Shown here in pieces: positions 1 to 9,950 of a DNA stretch of 64,000 bases. The first letter of the stretch is position 1, and each line of letters starts with the position of its first letter. Origin of the DNA: Clostridium moniliforme (GTDB taxonomy: Bacteria > Bacillota > Clostridia > Clostridiales > Clostridiaceae); the NCBI RefSeq assembly GCF_017873235.1, contig NZ_JAGGJZ010000006.1, forward strand, positions 109,004 to 173,003. Direction: 5' to 3'. The notes beneath the pieces were generated by a model that worked only from the letters and a program-made list of their open reading frames with translations, had not been told where the DNA came from and made no database searches. Both the position numbers and the translations under genes were made by a program.

Positions 1-1519
1 GAGTTTCTTCTATATACTTTGCTAGTTGTTCCTTTTTAATATGCTTAATTTCCATAAATCTTTCTAAAACTTTTTCATCATCAATAAAGTTCTCTAATTT
101 TTTTAGTTCTTCAAGATTTTTAACCCAATCTTCACTTCCTAAAAGTTCAGTTATTAGTGAAGATAATTCTTTGTTGCATAATCTAAGCCATCTTCTTGGA
201 GTTATTCCATTTGTTTTATTTTGGAACTTTTCAGGATATAATTCATACCAATTATGAAGTTCAGTATTTTTTAATATATCTGTATGAAGTTTTGCAACAC
301 CATTTACAGCAAAACCTACATGTATTGCTAAATTAGCCATTCTTACTTGACCATTATTTATTATTCTAAATTCTTCTATATCTTTTTCACTATAGCCCTT
401 TTCTTTAAGCTCTTTAATAAACTCTTCATCTATAACTTGAATTATTTCTAATATTTTAGGGAATAGTTCCTTAATTAAATTAGCATCCCATTTTTCTAAT
501 GCTTCTGCAAGAATTGTATGATTTGTATATGCAAAAGTTTTATTAGCTACTTTTAAAGCTTCCTTAAAGGTAAAACCTTCATTATCCATTAAAAGTCTTA
601 TAAGCTCTGGTATTGCTAATACTGGATGAGTATCGTTTAGTTGAACAGCGTGAAGTTTTGCAAAGTTTTCATTAATTTCCCCAAAGGTTTCTTTATGTTT
701 TCTAATTATATCTTGAAGGGAAGCACTTACTAAGAAATATTGCTGTTTTAATCTTAATAACTTTCCTTCCTTTTTTGAATCATTTGGATATAAAACCCTT
801 GATATATCTTCTGCTCTATTTTTTAATTCTAATGCTTCATCATATTTTTGCTCATTAAAAAGTTCATAATCAAATTCTTCTAATGGCTCACATTTCCAAA
901 GTCTTAATGTATTTATATTTTTGCTTTTATAGCCTATTATTGGAGTATCATATGGAATTGCCCTAACTATCATATCTTTAAAGTTAACTTTAACAGCCTC
1001 ATCCTCTTTTCTTATGCTCCAAGGCTCTCCATACTTTAACCAACTATCAACAGTTTCCTTTTGGAAACCATCTTCAAAAGATTGATTAAATAATCCATTA
1101 CTATATCTAATTCCATATCCCATTAAAGGCATTTCTAATGAAGCTGCTGAATCCATAAAGCATGCTGCAAGTCTTCCAAGTCCACCATTACCAAGACCTG
1201 CATCTTCTTCTACTTCTTCTATTTTATTTAAACTTAAACCTAATTCATCTAAAACTTCCTTTACTTCATTATAAATTCCAAGACTTATTAGATTGTTTCC
1301 TAATGCTCTTCCCATTAAATATTCAGCTGAAAAGTAATACGCATTTTTTTCTTTTGAATATAATCTACTTGTTTCATTCCAATCACAAACTATACTTTCT
1401 AGTAAAGTTAATGATAAAGCATTAAATATTTCAAAATCCTTAGCTTCCTTAATATCACTTTTCCCATACTTAACTTTTAAATATCTTTTTATTCCATCTT
1501 TTATTTCTAATTTATCCAT
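1..1519 (-). CDS. glgP: Glycogen/maltodextrin phosphorylase, N-terminal two thirds (partial)
   Basis: Glycosyltransferase family 35 phosphorylase, which releases glucose-1-phosphate from alpha-1,4-glucan ends in the cytoplasm. About 506 codons are in the window. The PLP-lysine C-terminal part lies beyond the left edge. Family signatures seen include the early SAEYLMGRALGNN stretch, then LGNGGLGRLAACFMDS and GYGIRYSNGLF. The ATG at 1519 overlaps the end of malQ by 8 bp, and its GGAAGG ribosome site lies inside malQ, so the two are translationally coupled. It is the last visible gene of the lacI-GH31-malQ-glgP operon. Whether it prefers glycogen or maltodextrin cannot be decided from this part; the context favours maltodextrin. 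Confidence 0.93.
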   Translation of the reverse strand, partial: MDKLEIKDGIKRYLKVKYGKSDIKEAKDFEIFNALSLTLLESIVCDWNETSRLYSKEKNAYYFSAEYLMGRALGNNLISLGIYNEVKEVLDELGLSLNKIEEVEEDAGLGNGGLGRLAACFMDSAASLEMPLMGYGIRYSNGLFNQSFEDGFQKETVDSWLKYGEPWSIRKEDEAVKVNFKDMIVRAIPYDTPIIGYKSKNINTLRLWKCEPLEEFDYELFNEQKYDEALELKNRAEDISRVLYPNDSKKEGKLLRLKQQYFLVSASLQDIIRKHKETFGEINENFAKLHAVQLNDTHPVLAIPELIRLLMDNEGFTFKEALKVANKTFAYTNHTILAEALEKWDANLIKELFPKILEIIQVIDEEFIKELKEKGYSEKDIEEFRIINNGQVRMANLAIHVGFAVNGVAKLHTDILKNTELHNWYELYPEKFQNKTNGITPRRWLRLCNKELSSLITELLGSEDWVKNLEELKKLENFIDDEKVLERFMEIKHIKKEQLAKYIEET

Positions 1520-3005
1520 TATTGTTCATCCTTCCATATAGCTTAGTTATATCTCTTATTTTTTCTGCTAATCTCTCTGTTAGATCCTCTTCTTTTACTC
1601 TCCACATCCAATTTCCACCTAATGTAGATGGGTAATTTATTCTGGCTTCATTACCTAGATTTAAGAAGTCCTGCATTAATGCAATGGCAGTATCTGCTAC
1701 ACTACTCCAAACCCCTCTTATAAAGCCCCAATTATATCCTTCTTCTTTTGTTAACTTTAAATATTTCTTTGCATATTCAACATCACTTTTACTTCCAGTT
1801 GTTTCAAACCAGCCTCTGCAAGTATCATTATCATGAGTGCCTGTATATGCTACACAATTTCTTGTATAATTATGAGGTAAATAATCACTTTCTTCCCTTG
1901 AATCAAAGGCAAATTGTAGTACCTTCATTCCTGGAAAACCTGTTTCATCTCTAAAATCTAATACTTCCTTTGTTAAGTATCCTAAATCCTCCGCTATAAC
2001 TTTTACATCACCTAATTTTTCTTTTATAGCATCAAATAATTTTATACCTGGTCCCTTAACCCATTTACCATTTACAGCAGTATCTTCTCCATAAGGTATC
2101 TCCCAATAAGATTCAAAGCCTCTAAAGTGATCTATTCTTACAACATCATATAATTTAAGACTTTCCCTAACTCTATCTATCCACCACTCATAGCCTGTTT
2201 TCTCTAAATAGTCCCAATTATATATTGGATTTCCCCACAATTGTCCAGTGGCTGAAAAAGCATCTGGTGGACAACCCGCTACCTTTTTAGGTGTTTTATT
2301 CTCATCTAATAAAAATAACTCAGGATTAGCCCAAACATCTGAACTATCTTCTGCTACATATATTGGCATATCTCCTATAAACTCAATCCCTAAATCCTTT
2401 ACATATTTCTTTAAATTGTTCCACTCTTTAAAGAAATGGTATTGTAAGAATATCCAATAATCTACTTCTTTAACTAACTTCTTTTTATATTTTTCTAATG
2501 TATTCTTTTCTCTTGTTTTTATATCTTCATCCCATTTTTGCCAGCTTACCAAATTGAATTCTTCTTTAATTGCCATAAATAATGCATAATCTTCTAGCCA
2601 TAATTTATTTTCTTCCCTAAACTTTTCAATTTCTTCTTTATCTTTTCCTATAGAATTTTCATAAGCTATTCTTAGCACTCTCATCTTTTCTTTAAATAAA
2701 ATTCCATAATCTATTGACTCTCTATTATTTCCAAAATCAATATTTTCATAATCAGACTTTTTAAGAAGACCTTCCTTATTTAATAAATCAAAATCTATAA
2801 AATATGGATTCCCTGCAAAAGCTGAAAATGATTGATAAGGTGAATCTCCATAACTAGTTGGTCCAAGGGGTAATATCTGCCAATATTTTTGTCCTGCTTT
2901 ACTTAAAAAATCTGCAAATTTATATGCACTCTCTCCAAAGGTTCCTATTCCATATTCTCCTGGTAGAGAAGCAATATGCATTATTATTCCACTTGCTCTA
3001 TTCAT
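1512..3005 (-). CDS. malQ: 4-alpha-glucanotransferase (amylomaltase, GH77)
   Basis: Transfers alpha-1,4-glucan segments between maltodextrins, making long chains for the phosphorylase and free glucose. The 497-residue length is normal for bacterial amylomaltase. Visible motifs: GDMPIYVAEDSSDVW (211-225), the nucleophile Asp292 in VRIDHFRG, the acid/base Glu339 in AEDLG and Asp392 in GTHDND. It has no signal peptide and is cytoplasmic. It starts 20 bp after the GH31 gene and overlaps glgP, so it is an internal operon gene under the LacI-type repressor. The assignment is secure from the three catalytic motifs. Confidence 0.96.
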   Translation of the reverse strand: MNRASGIIMHIASLPGEYGIGTFGESAYKFADFLSKAGQKYWQILPLGPTSYGDSPYQSFSAFAGNPYFIDFDLLNKEGLLKKSDYENIDFGNNRESIDYGILFKEKMRVLRIAYENSIGKDKEEIEKFREENKLWLEDYALFMAIKEEFNLVSWQKWDEDIKTREKNTLEKYKKKLVKEVDYWIFLQYHFFKEWNNLKKYVKDLGIEFIGDMPIYVAEDSSDVWANPELFLLDENKTPKKVAGCPPDAFSATGQLWGNPIYNWDYLEKTGYEWWIDRVRESLKLYDVVRIDHFRGFESYWEIPYGEDTAVNGKWVKGPGIKLFDAIKEKLGDVKVIAEDLGYLTKEVLDFRDETGFPGMKVLQFAFDSREESDYLPHNYTRNCVAYTGTHDNDTCRGWFETTGSKSDVEYAKKYLKLTKEEGYNWGFIRGVWSSVADTAIALMQDFLNLGNEARINYPSTLGGNWMWRVKEEDLTERLAEKIRDITKLYGRMNNNG

Positions 3006-3025
3006 ATGTCTTCCCCCTAATTAAT

Positions 3026-5179
3026 TTATATAATTATTTCTTTTTCTTTTAAATTTCCATATACATCAAATATTTTTATATTTAATTTCTTTACTTTTTC
3101 TAATCCTGTTCTATTTAATGATATTTTATAATCATCATTATCCTTTTCTATTACTATATTAATATTTTCACTTTTACCACATTTATAATCATTTGTTTTT
3201 CCATCATCATTGTAATAACTATAACTTGCTTTACTCTCAACAAATGCCACTAAATTTAATTCACTATCATCAATATCTAAAACTCTTTTAGCTTCTTTCT
3301 TTGCCATTACTACTATCTTATTTTTTCTTATAAATATTGGTACTTCATTAAGGTCTACATCTATATAATTGTTGCCTTTCTTAATAACTTCCATTAAACC
3401 TTCATTGTACTTTTTACATTTCCATAAAAGCATATCTTCTGGTAAATACACATATCTGCCTTTAGAATTTTGCTCATATATAGGAGCAATCATTATGCTA
3501 TCACCTAAAAGTAACTGATCCTCAACTCTCTTTGAGAATTCATCATTATAATCAAAGGTTAATGGTTTAAAATATAATTCATCATTAAGTACAGCCTTCA
3601 TATATTCACTATAAAGATATGGTATTAAAACATATCTAAGTTCTATAATATTTTTTAATATATCCTCTGCTTCTTTTCCAAAAGCATATGGTTCTTGACA
3701 TCTTGTTCCAGTTGCAGAATGATTTCTAAAAAGTGGTGTAAATAAACTAAATTGTGACCACCTTATAATAAGTTCCTTTGTTGCATTAGAACCAAATCCT
3801 CCTGTGTCTGAACCTGTATAAATAAATCCACACATATTTATATTTGGCATCATTTGCATTGCAAGTTTTATATGTTCCCACCAAGATGCATTATCACCAG
3901 TCCATATGCCACCATATCTATGCATGCCTATAGTGGAAGCTCTTGAAAAAAGTAAAAATCTTTTATTACTATCTATTTCATTAAGCCCTTCACTAGCTGC
4001 TCTTGTCATATTGAAACCGTATAAATTGTGTATTTTATCATGTCTTACTAGTTTACCATTTACATTGTGATAAAAGCTTTTGTAATCTTCCATACTATTT
4101 TGCAAATTATCAAATACAGATCTTAAATCGAAATAATCATGTATTCCTAAGTTTTTATCTTTGCTTTCTGTAACTTTTTCAAAGGCTTTTTTTAGTCCAT
4201 TTTCTGAATAAAAAATAGCTGGTTCATTCATATCATTCCAAAAACCTTCTATACCTTTATCAGTTAAAAATTTATATTTACTTCCAAACCATAACCTAGC
4301 ATCCTTATTTAAAAAGTCTGGAAAATGTACCTTTCCTGGCCATACAGCTCCAACAAAAGGTTTGTTGTCCTTATCTACACAATAATAATTATTTTTTATT
4401 CCCTCTTCGTAAACATCATAGCCCTTTTCTATTTTGCAGCCTGCATCAATTATTGGAACTAATCTAATTCCTTCTTTTTTGACCTTACTTGCAAAACTAT
4501 CAAAATCTTTAAATAATTCCTCATTTACAGTAAAATTTTTAAATTCATCCATATAGTCAATATCTAAATATAAACAATCTATTGGAATTTCAGCTTTTTT
4601 GAATTTTTCTAAAAGTTCTTCATAATCTTCCTTGTCTCTATACCCCCATCTACTTTGTCCATATCCTAATGCCCACTTAGGTGCAACATAACTTTTCCCT
4701 ATAAGTTTTCTAAAGTTTTTAACTATACTATTTAAGTTTTTACCTTCTATAATATATAAATTAAAATTATTGTCTTCTAAATTTATATTTAATAAATTGC
4801 TATCAGTATACCCTATGTCAAAGGTAACCTTCCCAGGATAATCTATAAAAACTCCAAAGGTTTCCTTTCCATAAATTAAAATAAAATTATGTGCTCCATA
4901 AAGACTTCTTTTGTCCGGAGTATGGGAAAATATATCACTACAAAAACTTTCATAAATATTTCCTCTCTTATTTATTCCCCTTACATTTTCTCCAAGTCCA
5001 TATACAATATCATTTTCTTCTAATTTATAAACAAATGAATTTTCTCCATCATTAATATCAAAATACTTTAAATCTTTATTTAAAATCTCTTTTTCTCCTT
5101 TTAGTACCGTAGATTCGGTATTAAAAGGATTTCCAAAAACATATTTAGTTATATAGTTATTAACATTAAAAATTTTCAT
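3026..5179 (-). CDS. Alpha-glucosidase, glycoside hydrolase family 31
   Basis: Predicted cytoplasmic alpha-glucosidase removing terminal glucose from malto-oligosaccharides. The 717-residue protein has the GH31 order: N-terminal beta domain (about 1-160), then a TIM barrel with the nucleophile Asp316 in GFWNDMNEP and the probable acid/base Asp429 in GGIWTGDN. GSDTGGF follows at 456-462, then C-terminal beta domains. No signal peptide is seen. It starts 27 bp after the repressor gene with a good ribosome site. Exact specificity (maltose, isomaltose or alpha-xyloside) is not shown by the sequence; the maltodextrin operon points to maltose or limit dextrins. Confidence 0.92.
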   Translation of the reverse strand: MKIFNVNNYITKYVFGNPFNTESTVLKGEKEILNKDLKYFDINDGENSFVYKLEENDIVYGLGENVRGINKRGNIYESFCSDIFSHTPDKRSLYGAHNFILIYGKETFGVFIDYPGKVTFDIGYTDSNLLNINLEDNNFNLYIIEGKNLNSIVKNFRKLIGKSYVAPKWALGYGQSRWGYRDKEDYEELLEKFKKAEIPIDCLYLDIDYMDEFKNFTVNEELFKDFDSFASKVKKEGIRLVPIIDAGCKIEKGYDVYEEGIKNNYYCVDKDNKPFVGAVWPGKVHFPDFLNKDARLWFGSKYKFLTDKGIEGFWNDMNEPAIFYSENGLKKAFEKVTESKDKNLGIHDYFDLRSVFDNLQNSMEDYKSFYHNVNGKLVRHDKIHNLYGFNMTRAASEGLNEIDSNKRFLLFSRASTIGMHRYGGIWTGDNASWWEHIKLAMQMMPNINMCGFIYTGSDTGGFGSNATKELIIRWSQFSLFTPLFRNHSATGTRCQEPYAFGKEAEDILKNIIELRYVLIPYLYSEYMKAVLNDELYFKPLTFDYNDEFSKRVEDQLLLGDSIMIAPIYEQNSKGRYVYLPEDMLLWKCKKYNEGLMEVIKKGNNYIDVDLNEVPIFIRKNKIVVMAKKEAKRVLDIDDSELNLVAFVESKASYSYYNDDGKTNDYKCGKSENINIVIEKDNDDYKISLNRTGLEKVKKLNIKIFDVYGNLKEKEIII

Positions 5180-5206
5180 AATAATCTCCTACTTTTATCT
5201 ATCTAA

Positions 5207-6232
5207 TTATATGTTCTTAATGTCTTTACATGATTTTCTCTCTATTATTTTAGTTTCAAAAATAATATGCTTGTTCTGTTTCTTTTTAAGTAATAAATCA
5301 AAAATTAAATCAACACTGCTAATAGCCATTTTTTTATTAGGTTGCTTTACTGTTGTTATTTCTGGATTGTAATATTTAGTTATATCCATTCCGTCAAACC
5401 CTGCAACAGAAATGTCATCTCCAACCTTAAGTCCTGAATCTATTATTGCCTTTGCAGCACCAACAGCCATTATGTCTGAAATAGCAAATATGGCTGTTAT
5501 ATCTTTTCTTTCATTAATAATTTTTTTAGCTACGTTGTATGCACCTTCATATTCATAATTTCCAATAAATATATTTTCCTCTAAATACTTTAGATTATTT
5601 TCAAAAATAGCCTTTTTATATCCTTCTAATCTAAGCCAGCTTATGCCAACATCATTTTTATCACCAAGAATAATTGCTATATTTTTATGACCCTTTTTTA
5701 TTAAATAATTTGTTAACTCCTTAGCTGCAAATACATTATCTATTCCTATTGACGAAAATTTATGTTTATTTTCTTCACTTTTATATATTGTATTTACTGA
5801 TGTTAAAACAACTGGAATATCTAGCGGACTAATACTCTCATCATTTACATTTAAAAAGTTTCCCCCAAGACATATAACCCCTTGAAGTCTCTTTTCTTTT
5901 GCAAATGCTATTAAACCATCAATATCTTCCTCAGTTTTATAATCATTTTGTTGCAATATCATAGTATAGCCTTTTTCTGTAATTTTACTTCCTATAACAT
6001 TTATCATTTCAGCAAAAAATGGATTAAATACCCCTTTTACTAAAACTCCAATATTTTTAGTATTATTTTTCTTAAGTATTCTTGCACTATTATTTGGAAT
6101 ATAATTACTTTCTTTTATTATCTTCTTAACCTTTTCTCTTGTTTCATCCTTTACATCTGGATGATCATTTATAACTCTGGATACTGTACTAACACCTACA
6201 CCTGCCATTTTGGCAATATCTTTTATATTCAT
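5207..6232 (-). CDS. malR: LacI-family transcriptional repressor of the maltodextrin genes
   Basis: A 341-residue LacI/GalR regulator. Residues 1-50 form the helix-turn-helix and hinge (IKDIAKMAGVGVSTVSRVIN). The rest is a periplasmic-binding-protein-like sugar-sensing domain. It is first in an operon with GH31, malQ and glgP. A LacI-type operator sits just upstream, between its -10 box and start codon, which suggests autorepression. Two further copies lie before malE. It has the GVSTVSRVIN recognition helix shared with CcpA and MalR. CcpA itself is less likely because the gene is embedded in the sugar operon; the malR symbol is by context only. Confidence 0.9.
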   Translation of the reverse strand: MNIKDIAKMAGVGVSTVSRVINDHPDVKDETREKVKKIIKESNYIPNNSARILKKNNTKNIGVLVKGVFNPFFAEMINVIGSKITEKGYTMILQQNDYKTEEDIDGLIAFAKEKRLQGVICLGGNFLNVNDESISPLDIPVVLTSVNTIYKSEENKHKFSSIGIDNVFAAKELTNYLIKKGHKNIAIILGDKNDVGISWLRLEGYKKAIFENNLKYLEENIFIGNYEYEGAYNVAKKIINERKDITAIFAISDIMAVGAAKAIIDSGLKVGDDISVAGFDGMDITKYYNPEITTVKQPNKKMAISSVDLIFDLLLKKKQNKHIIFETKIIERKSCKDIKNI

Positions 6233-6276
6233 TTTGTTACCTCCTCTTAATAACTATTATCGCTTTTTAAGTATTT

Positions 6277-6292
6277 TTGGTAACGATACCAA
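6277..6292. promoter_or_regulatory. LacI/CcpA-type operator before the repressor gene
   Basis: TTGGTAACGATACCAA: 6-bp arms TTGGTA/TACCAA round a central CG. It also fits the catabolite element pattern TGNNANCGNTNNCA at every fixed position. It lies just downstream of a TATAAT at 6298-6303 (minus strand), so a bound protein would cover the transcription start of the repressor operon. Confidence 0.8.
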
Positions 6293-6297
6293 TTAAA

Positions 6298-6303
6298 ATT
6301 ATA
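6298..6303 (-). promoter_or_regulatory. -10 box of the repressor operon
   Basis: TATAAT on the minus strand, about 65 bases before the repressor ATG and immediately upstream of the operator. The -35 is weak (TTTTAA-like at 17-18 bases), as is common for promoters helped or controlled by a regulator. Confidence 0.45.
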
Positions 6304-6338
6304 AACTTTAATAGGTGTTATTAAAAGTAATACCTTTA

Positions 6339-8060
6339 TTATTTTAAAGATATAATCTTAAAACTCATCTTTTCTAATTCTATACTTTTATTTATTAATA
6401 ATTTTTCTCCTGAATAAATATCACTAAATTCTCCATTAATATTTAAATCAAAATTTTGTTTCTCATTCTCATTATTTATTAAAACTAATATTTCATTATT
6501 ACCTAGTACTCTTTTATAAGCTAAAGCTCTATCTTTTGCATATAATTCTTCATATTTTCCATTAACTAAAGCTTTATTGTTTTTTCTTATTTCTATAAGC
6601 TTTTTATAATGTTTTAATAAATTTTTATTTTGTTTTTCATTATCCCAAATCATACATTTTCTACAATGAGGATCCTCTCCTCCATTTATTCCAACTTCAT
6701 CTCCATAGTAAATATATGGGATTCCTTCAATTGTAAATTGGAATACTGTTGCAAGAATTAATTTTTTAATATCATCATTACATTCTGTTAAAAACCTTGC
6801 TGTATCATGGGAATCAAGTAAGTTTAACATTTGAGAATATATTTCTCTTATTAATCCTTCTTTTCTTAGAAGCACCCTATCTATTAAATCTTTTGAATCT
6901 ATTTTTCTATAAGCAAAGAAATCTAAGCAGGCTTCTCTAAATGGATAATTCATAGTTGAATCAAATTCATCACCCTTTAAAAATAGTTTACCTTCATGCA
7001 TAACTTCACCAATTATAAATGCATCTTCCTTAACATTTTTTACAACTATTCTAAACTCTTTCCAAAATGTATGTAAAACTTCATCTGCAACATCAAGTCT
7101 CCATCCATCTATATCAAATTCTTTTATCCAATATGCTGCAACATCTAAGAAGTAATTTTTTGTTTCTTCATTGCTCATATTAAGTTTTGGCATATATCTT
7201 AATTTATTGGCAAAGGTTCTATAATTTATAGTATCCTCATTAACCTCATCTTCCTCCAAGAAATACCAATCTTTATATTTTGATTTTTTGCCATTCTTCT
7301 TTAAATCTTCAAAGGCAAAGAAATCATTTCCTGTATGATTAAAAACAGCATCTAATACAACTCTTATTCCATTGTTATGACACTTTGTAACTAACTCCTT
7401 GAATTCTTCCTTTGTTCCAAAATGCTCATCAATTTCAAAATAATCCTTTGTATTATATTTATGATTTGTTGTGGATTTAAATATAGGTGTTAAATAAATA
7501 ATATTTATTCCTAAATTACTTAAATAATCTATATTATTTATAATCCCTCTTAAATCTCCTCCAAAAAAACTTTTAGAATTAACTTCTTCTCCCCACTTTT
7601 GAATATTTTCTGGATCATTTTTGTTATCTCCATTACAAAACCTATCTGGGAAAATCTGATAAACTATAGATTCTTTTGCCCACGGAACATTTTTATATAG
7701 TTCATTAACATGAACATAAGGATATTGAAATTGTCCTAATGTTTCTGGTTCATTTTCCAAAACTCCTCTTTCATTTAAATAAACCTTTTCTCCTTTATTT
7801 CCTTCTATTTCAAAGAAATATCTAAGCCTTCCTTCTGATACCTTTACTTTTTTTTCATAAAAATCAAATAATGTTGTAGAAGAAGCTTTCTCCATAGTTA
7901 CACTTATAAAATCTCCTCTCCAGTTATATCTGTCTTTATAGTGTAAAACTACTTTTTTAACCTCATTGCTAGCAACTCTTATTTTTATAAATAAAGTATC
8001 CTTATCTACTCCATAAGCATAAGGTACTTCGGAAATATGAAATATTGCATGTAAATTCAT
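6339..8060 (-). CDS. Neopullulanase/cyclomaltodextrinase-type alpha-amylase (GH13)
   Basis: Hydrolyses cyclodextrins, pullulan fragments or maltodextrins. No signal peptide is present, so it acts in the cytoplasm on imported oligosaccharides. The 573 residues comprise an N-terminal CBM34-like domain (about 1-120), a GH13 barrel and a C-terminal beta domain. All four conserved regions are seen: DAVFNH (237-242), GWRLDVADE with nucleophile Asp323, GEVMHE with Glu352, and LLDSHD with Asp419. It is the last gene of the malE-malF-malG unit, 24 bp after malG. CBM34 plus a cytoplasmic location favours cyclomaltodextrinase/neopullulanase over a secreted amylase. Confidence 0.93.
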   Translation of the reverse strand: MNLHAIFHISEVPYAYGVDKDTLFIKIRVASNEVKKVVLHYKDRYNWRGDFISVTMEKASSTTLFDFYEKKVKVSEGRLRYFFEIEGNKGEKVYLNERGVLENEPETLGQFQYPYVHVNELYKNVPWAKESIVYQIFPDRFCNGDNKNDPENIQKWGEEVNSKSFFGGDLRGIINNIDYLSNLGINIIYLTPIFKSTTNHKYNTKDYFEIDEHFGTKEEFKELVTKCHNNGIRVVLDAVFNHTGNDFFAFEDLKKNGKKSKYKDWYFLEEDEVNEDTINYRTFANKLRYMPKLNMSNEETKNYFLDVAAYWIKEFDIDGWRLDVADEVLHTFWKEFRIVVKNVKEDAFIIGEVMHEGKLFLKGDEFDSTMNYPFREACLDFFAYRKIDSKDLIDRVLLRKEGLIREIYSQMLNLLDSHDTARFLTECNDDIKKLILATVFQFTIEGIPYIYYGDEVGINGGEDPHCRKCMIWDNEKQNKNLLKHYKKLIEIRKNNKALVNGKYEELYAKDRALAYKRVLGNNEILVLINNENEKQNFDLNINGEFSDIYSGEKLLINKSIELEKMSFKIISLK

Positions 8061-8084
8061 AATAAACCTCCATAAATTTTTGAA

Positions 8085-8945
8085 TTAACCTTTAACAGAA
8101 CCTGCAACTAATCCCTTTGCCATATATTTTTGACCTAATGTTGCTAAAACAACAATTGGAACTGATGCCATTATTGCAGCTGCTGAATATTGTGTCCAGT
8201 TTGCTGAAAATTGGTTTGTTATAAATTGTTGTAATCCTATTGGTATAGTTTGACTCATAGGATCTTTCATAAGGGCTGCTGAGAAAACAAATTCACTATA
8301 AGCTCCTATAAAAGTAAATAAGAATATTACTAATACCATATTTCTTGTAAGTGGTAATATAACTTTTCTAAATGTTTCAAATGTACTAGCTCCATCAACC
8401 TTTGCAGCTTCTACAAGCTCCTTTGGAATTCCATCTATAAATCCTTTCATAAGCCAAATATTATAAGCACTAGCACCACATTGTATAACAACCAATGTTA
8501 AAATATGATCCATAGCATTTATTCTATAAGCAATTGCAAGTATTGCAGGTAGTGTCATTGCAGCTGGGAACATTTGAAGTAATAATAAAAACATTAGCCC
8601 TTTTTTTCTTCCTGTAAATCTTAGTTTTGAAAAAGCAAAGGCTGTTGGTATTGTAAATATTAATTGTATTATTGATATTAATGTACATACAATTAATGAA
8701 TTTTTAAGCCATACTAAAAAATCTGTTTGAGTTAAAACCTTTTTATAATTATCTAAAGAAAATGCCTCTGGTAATAATGTAGTTTGAGTAAATGCTTCTC
8801 CCTTAGCCATTGATGCTCCAACTATTGATATAAGAGGGAACAATACTATGAAAATCATTAATAATAAAAATATTCTAGAAATCCATAGACCTCTAACTTC
8901 TGCTGGTCTTAATTTTTTCTTATATTTTAAATTTTCCTTTTCCAT
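8085..8945 (-). CDS. malG: Maltodextrin ABC transporter permease MalG
   Basis: Inner-membrane subunit of a CUT1 sugar importer, about six membrane helices, 286 residues. The ABC-permease EAA loop is seen as ELVEAAKVDGASTFETFRKVILP, the contact site for the MsmK/MalK ATPase. I place the start at the ATG at 8945 because AGGAGG lies 9 bases upstream. A longer reading from 8963 would swallow that ribosome site. It follows malF by one base, so the two permeases are translationally coupled and probably form the heterodimeric channel. Confidence 0.92.
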   Translation of the reverse strand: MEKENLKYKKKLRPAEVRGLWISRIFLLLMIFIVLFPLISIVGASMAKGEAFTQTTLLPEAFSLDNYKKVLTQTDFLVWLKNSLIVCTLISIIQLIFTIPTAFAFSKLRFTGRKKGLMFLLLLQMFPAAMTLPAILAIAYRINAMDHILTLVVIQCGASAYNIWLMKGFIDGIPKELVEAAKVDGASTFETFRKVILPLTRNMVLVIFLFTFIGAYSEFVFSAALMKDPMSQTIPIGLQQFITNQFSANWTQYSAAAIMASVPIVVLATLGQKYMAKGLVAGSVKG

Positions 8946-8946
8946 A

Positions 8947-9885
8947 CTATTCCACCTCCTCAAATTGTCCTGACATCTTCATTTGATAATATGACATTGT
9001 TGCTAAAACTAAAAATAATATAATACTTATTGTAGATGCTATATCAAATCTACCGAATTGTGTTGATAATTTGTAGTTTACTGATGCTAAAATATCTGTA
9101 TATCCAGCAAATTGTGTTGCAATTCTTGGTGGTCCCCCTTCTGTAATTAAGAAAGCTGAACCGAAGTTATTAAAATTAAATGCAAAGGATGAAATTAAAA
9201 GTGGATATGCAGTTTGAGCTAAACTTGGTAAAGTTATCTTTCTAAATTGAAGAAACTTGCTAGCTCCATCAACATCTGCAGCTTCATAATAACTATCTGG
9301 TATTGCTCCAAGGGCTCCTAAACACACATTCATCATATATGGGAATCCAAGCCATACATTTACCATTATTATTGATATTCTCGCCATAATAGGATCTGTT
9401 AACCACTCTATTGGCTTACTTATAAAATGAAGATGTATCAATAAGTTATTTATTGCTCCATAACTACCATTTAAAAGTCCTTGCCATGATAAAACTGCAA
9501 CAGTTGCAGGTAATGCCCATGGAATTATTAATATTGCCCTATATATTCCTCTTTCTTTCATATTAGGATTATTAACTGCCATAGCAACTACAAGTCCTAA
9601 TAAAAATGTAAGTCCTGTTGATAAAAGTGCAAAAATTATATTCCATGCAAGTACTGGGAAAAATACTTCCTTAAATGGTCCTGTAAATACTTCTATAAAA
9701 TTTTTAAATCCTACAAAATGAGGACTCCCATTAGTAAATATTGTATAGTCAGTAAATGCTATATAGACTGTATATATTATTGGGAAAATAGTAAATATTA
9801 AAATTGATATAAGTGCCGGTAATAAATATGGCATAGCTTTTATTGTTTCTTTAAAGCCCTTATTTTTCTTTTTGTTCTTTGACAC
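8947..9885 (-). CDS. malF: Maltodextrin ABC transporter permease MalF
   Basis: Partner permease of MalG: 312 residues with six or more membrane helices and the EAA loop SYYEAADVDGASKFLQFRKI near residue 198. It starts at GTG (9885) with GGGGAG at a good distance. It lacks the long periplasmic P2 loop of enteric MalF, as is normal for Gram-positive homologues. The gene is preceded by a strong hairpin that separates it from the binding-protein gene, suggesting lower expression than malE. The sugar is inferred from its enzyme neighbours. Confidence 0.92.
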   Translation of the reverse strand: MSKNKKKNKGFKETIKAMPYLLPALISILIFTIFPIIYTVYIAFTDYTIFTNGSPHFVGFKNFIEVFTGPFKEVFFPVLAWNIIFALLSTGLTFLLGLVVAMAVNNPNMKERGIYRAILIIPWALPATVAVLSWQGLLNGSYGAINNLLIHLHFISKPIEWLTDPIMARISIIMVNVWLGFPYMMNVCLGALGAIPDSYYEAADVDGASKFLQFRKITLPSLAQTAYPLLISSFAFNFNNFGSAFLITEGGPPRIATQFAGYTDILASVNYKLSTQFGRFDIASTISIILFLVLATMSYYQMKMSGQFEEVE

Positions 9886-9913
9886 TACAAATCTCCCCTT
9901 TTTGATTTTTATA

Positions 9914-9941
9914 AAATAAGGGGATTTAAATCCCCTTATTT
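9914..9941 (-). terminator. malE-malF intercistronic hairpin
   Basis: A perfect 14+14 bp inverted repeat with no spacer (GGGGATTT/AAATCCCC core, A/T flanks). It lies between the malE stop and the malF ribosome site. In mRNA it folds into a stable stem. The following stretch is only moderately T-rich, so it probably acts as a partial terminator or 3'-end stabiliser giving excess binding-protein mRNA. Confidence 0.75.
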
Positions 9942-9950
9942 ACTAAGCAA

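Noticed and set aside
1162..1425. Plus-strand 87-codon frame rich in Leu, His and Tyr
   Set aside because: It is antisense to the phosphorylase; composition is that of reverse-read A/T-rich coding DNA.
6304..6338. Terminator between the GH13 gene and the repressor gene
   Set aside because: AGGTATTA can pair with TAACACCT, but with a mismatch and weak T-run; too weak to call.
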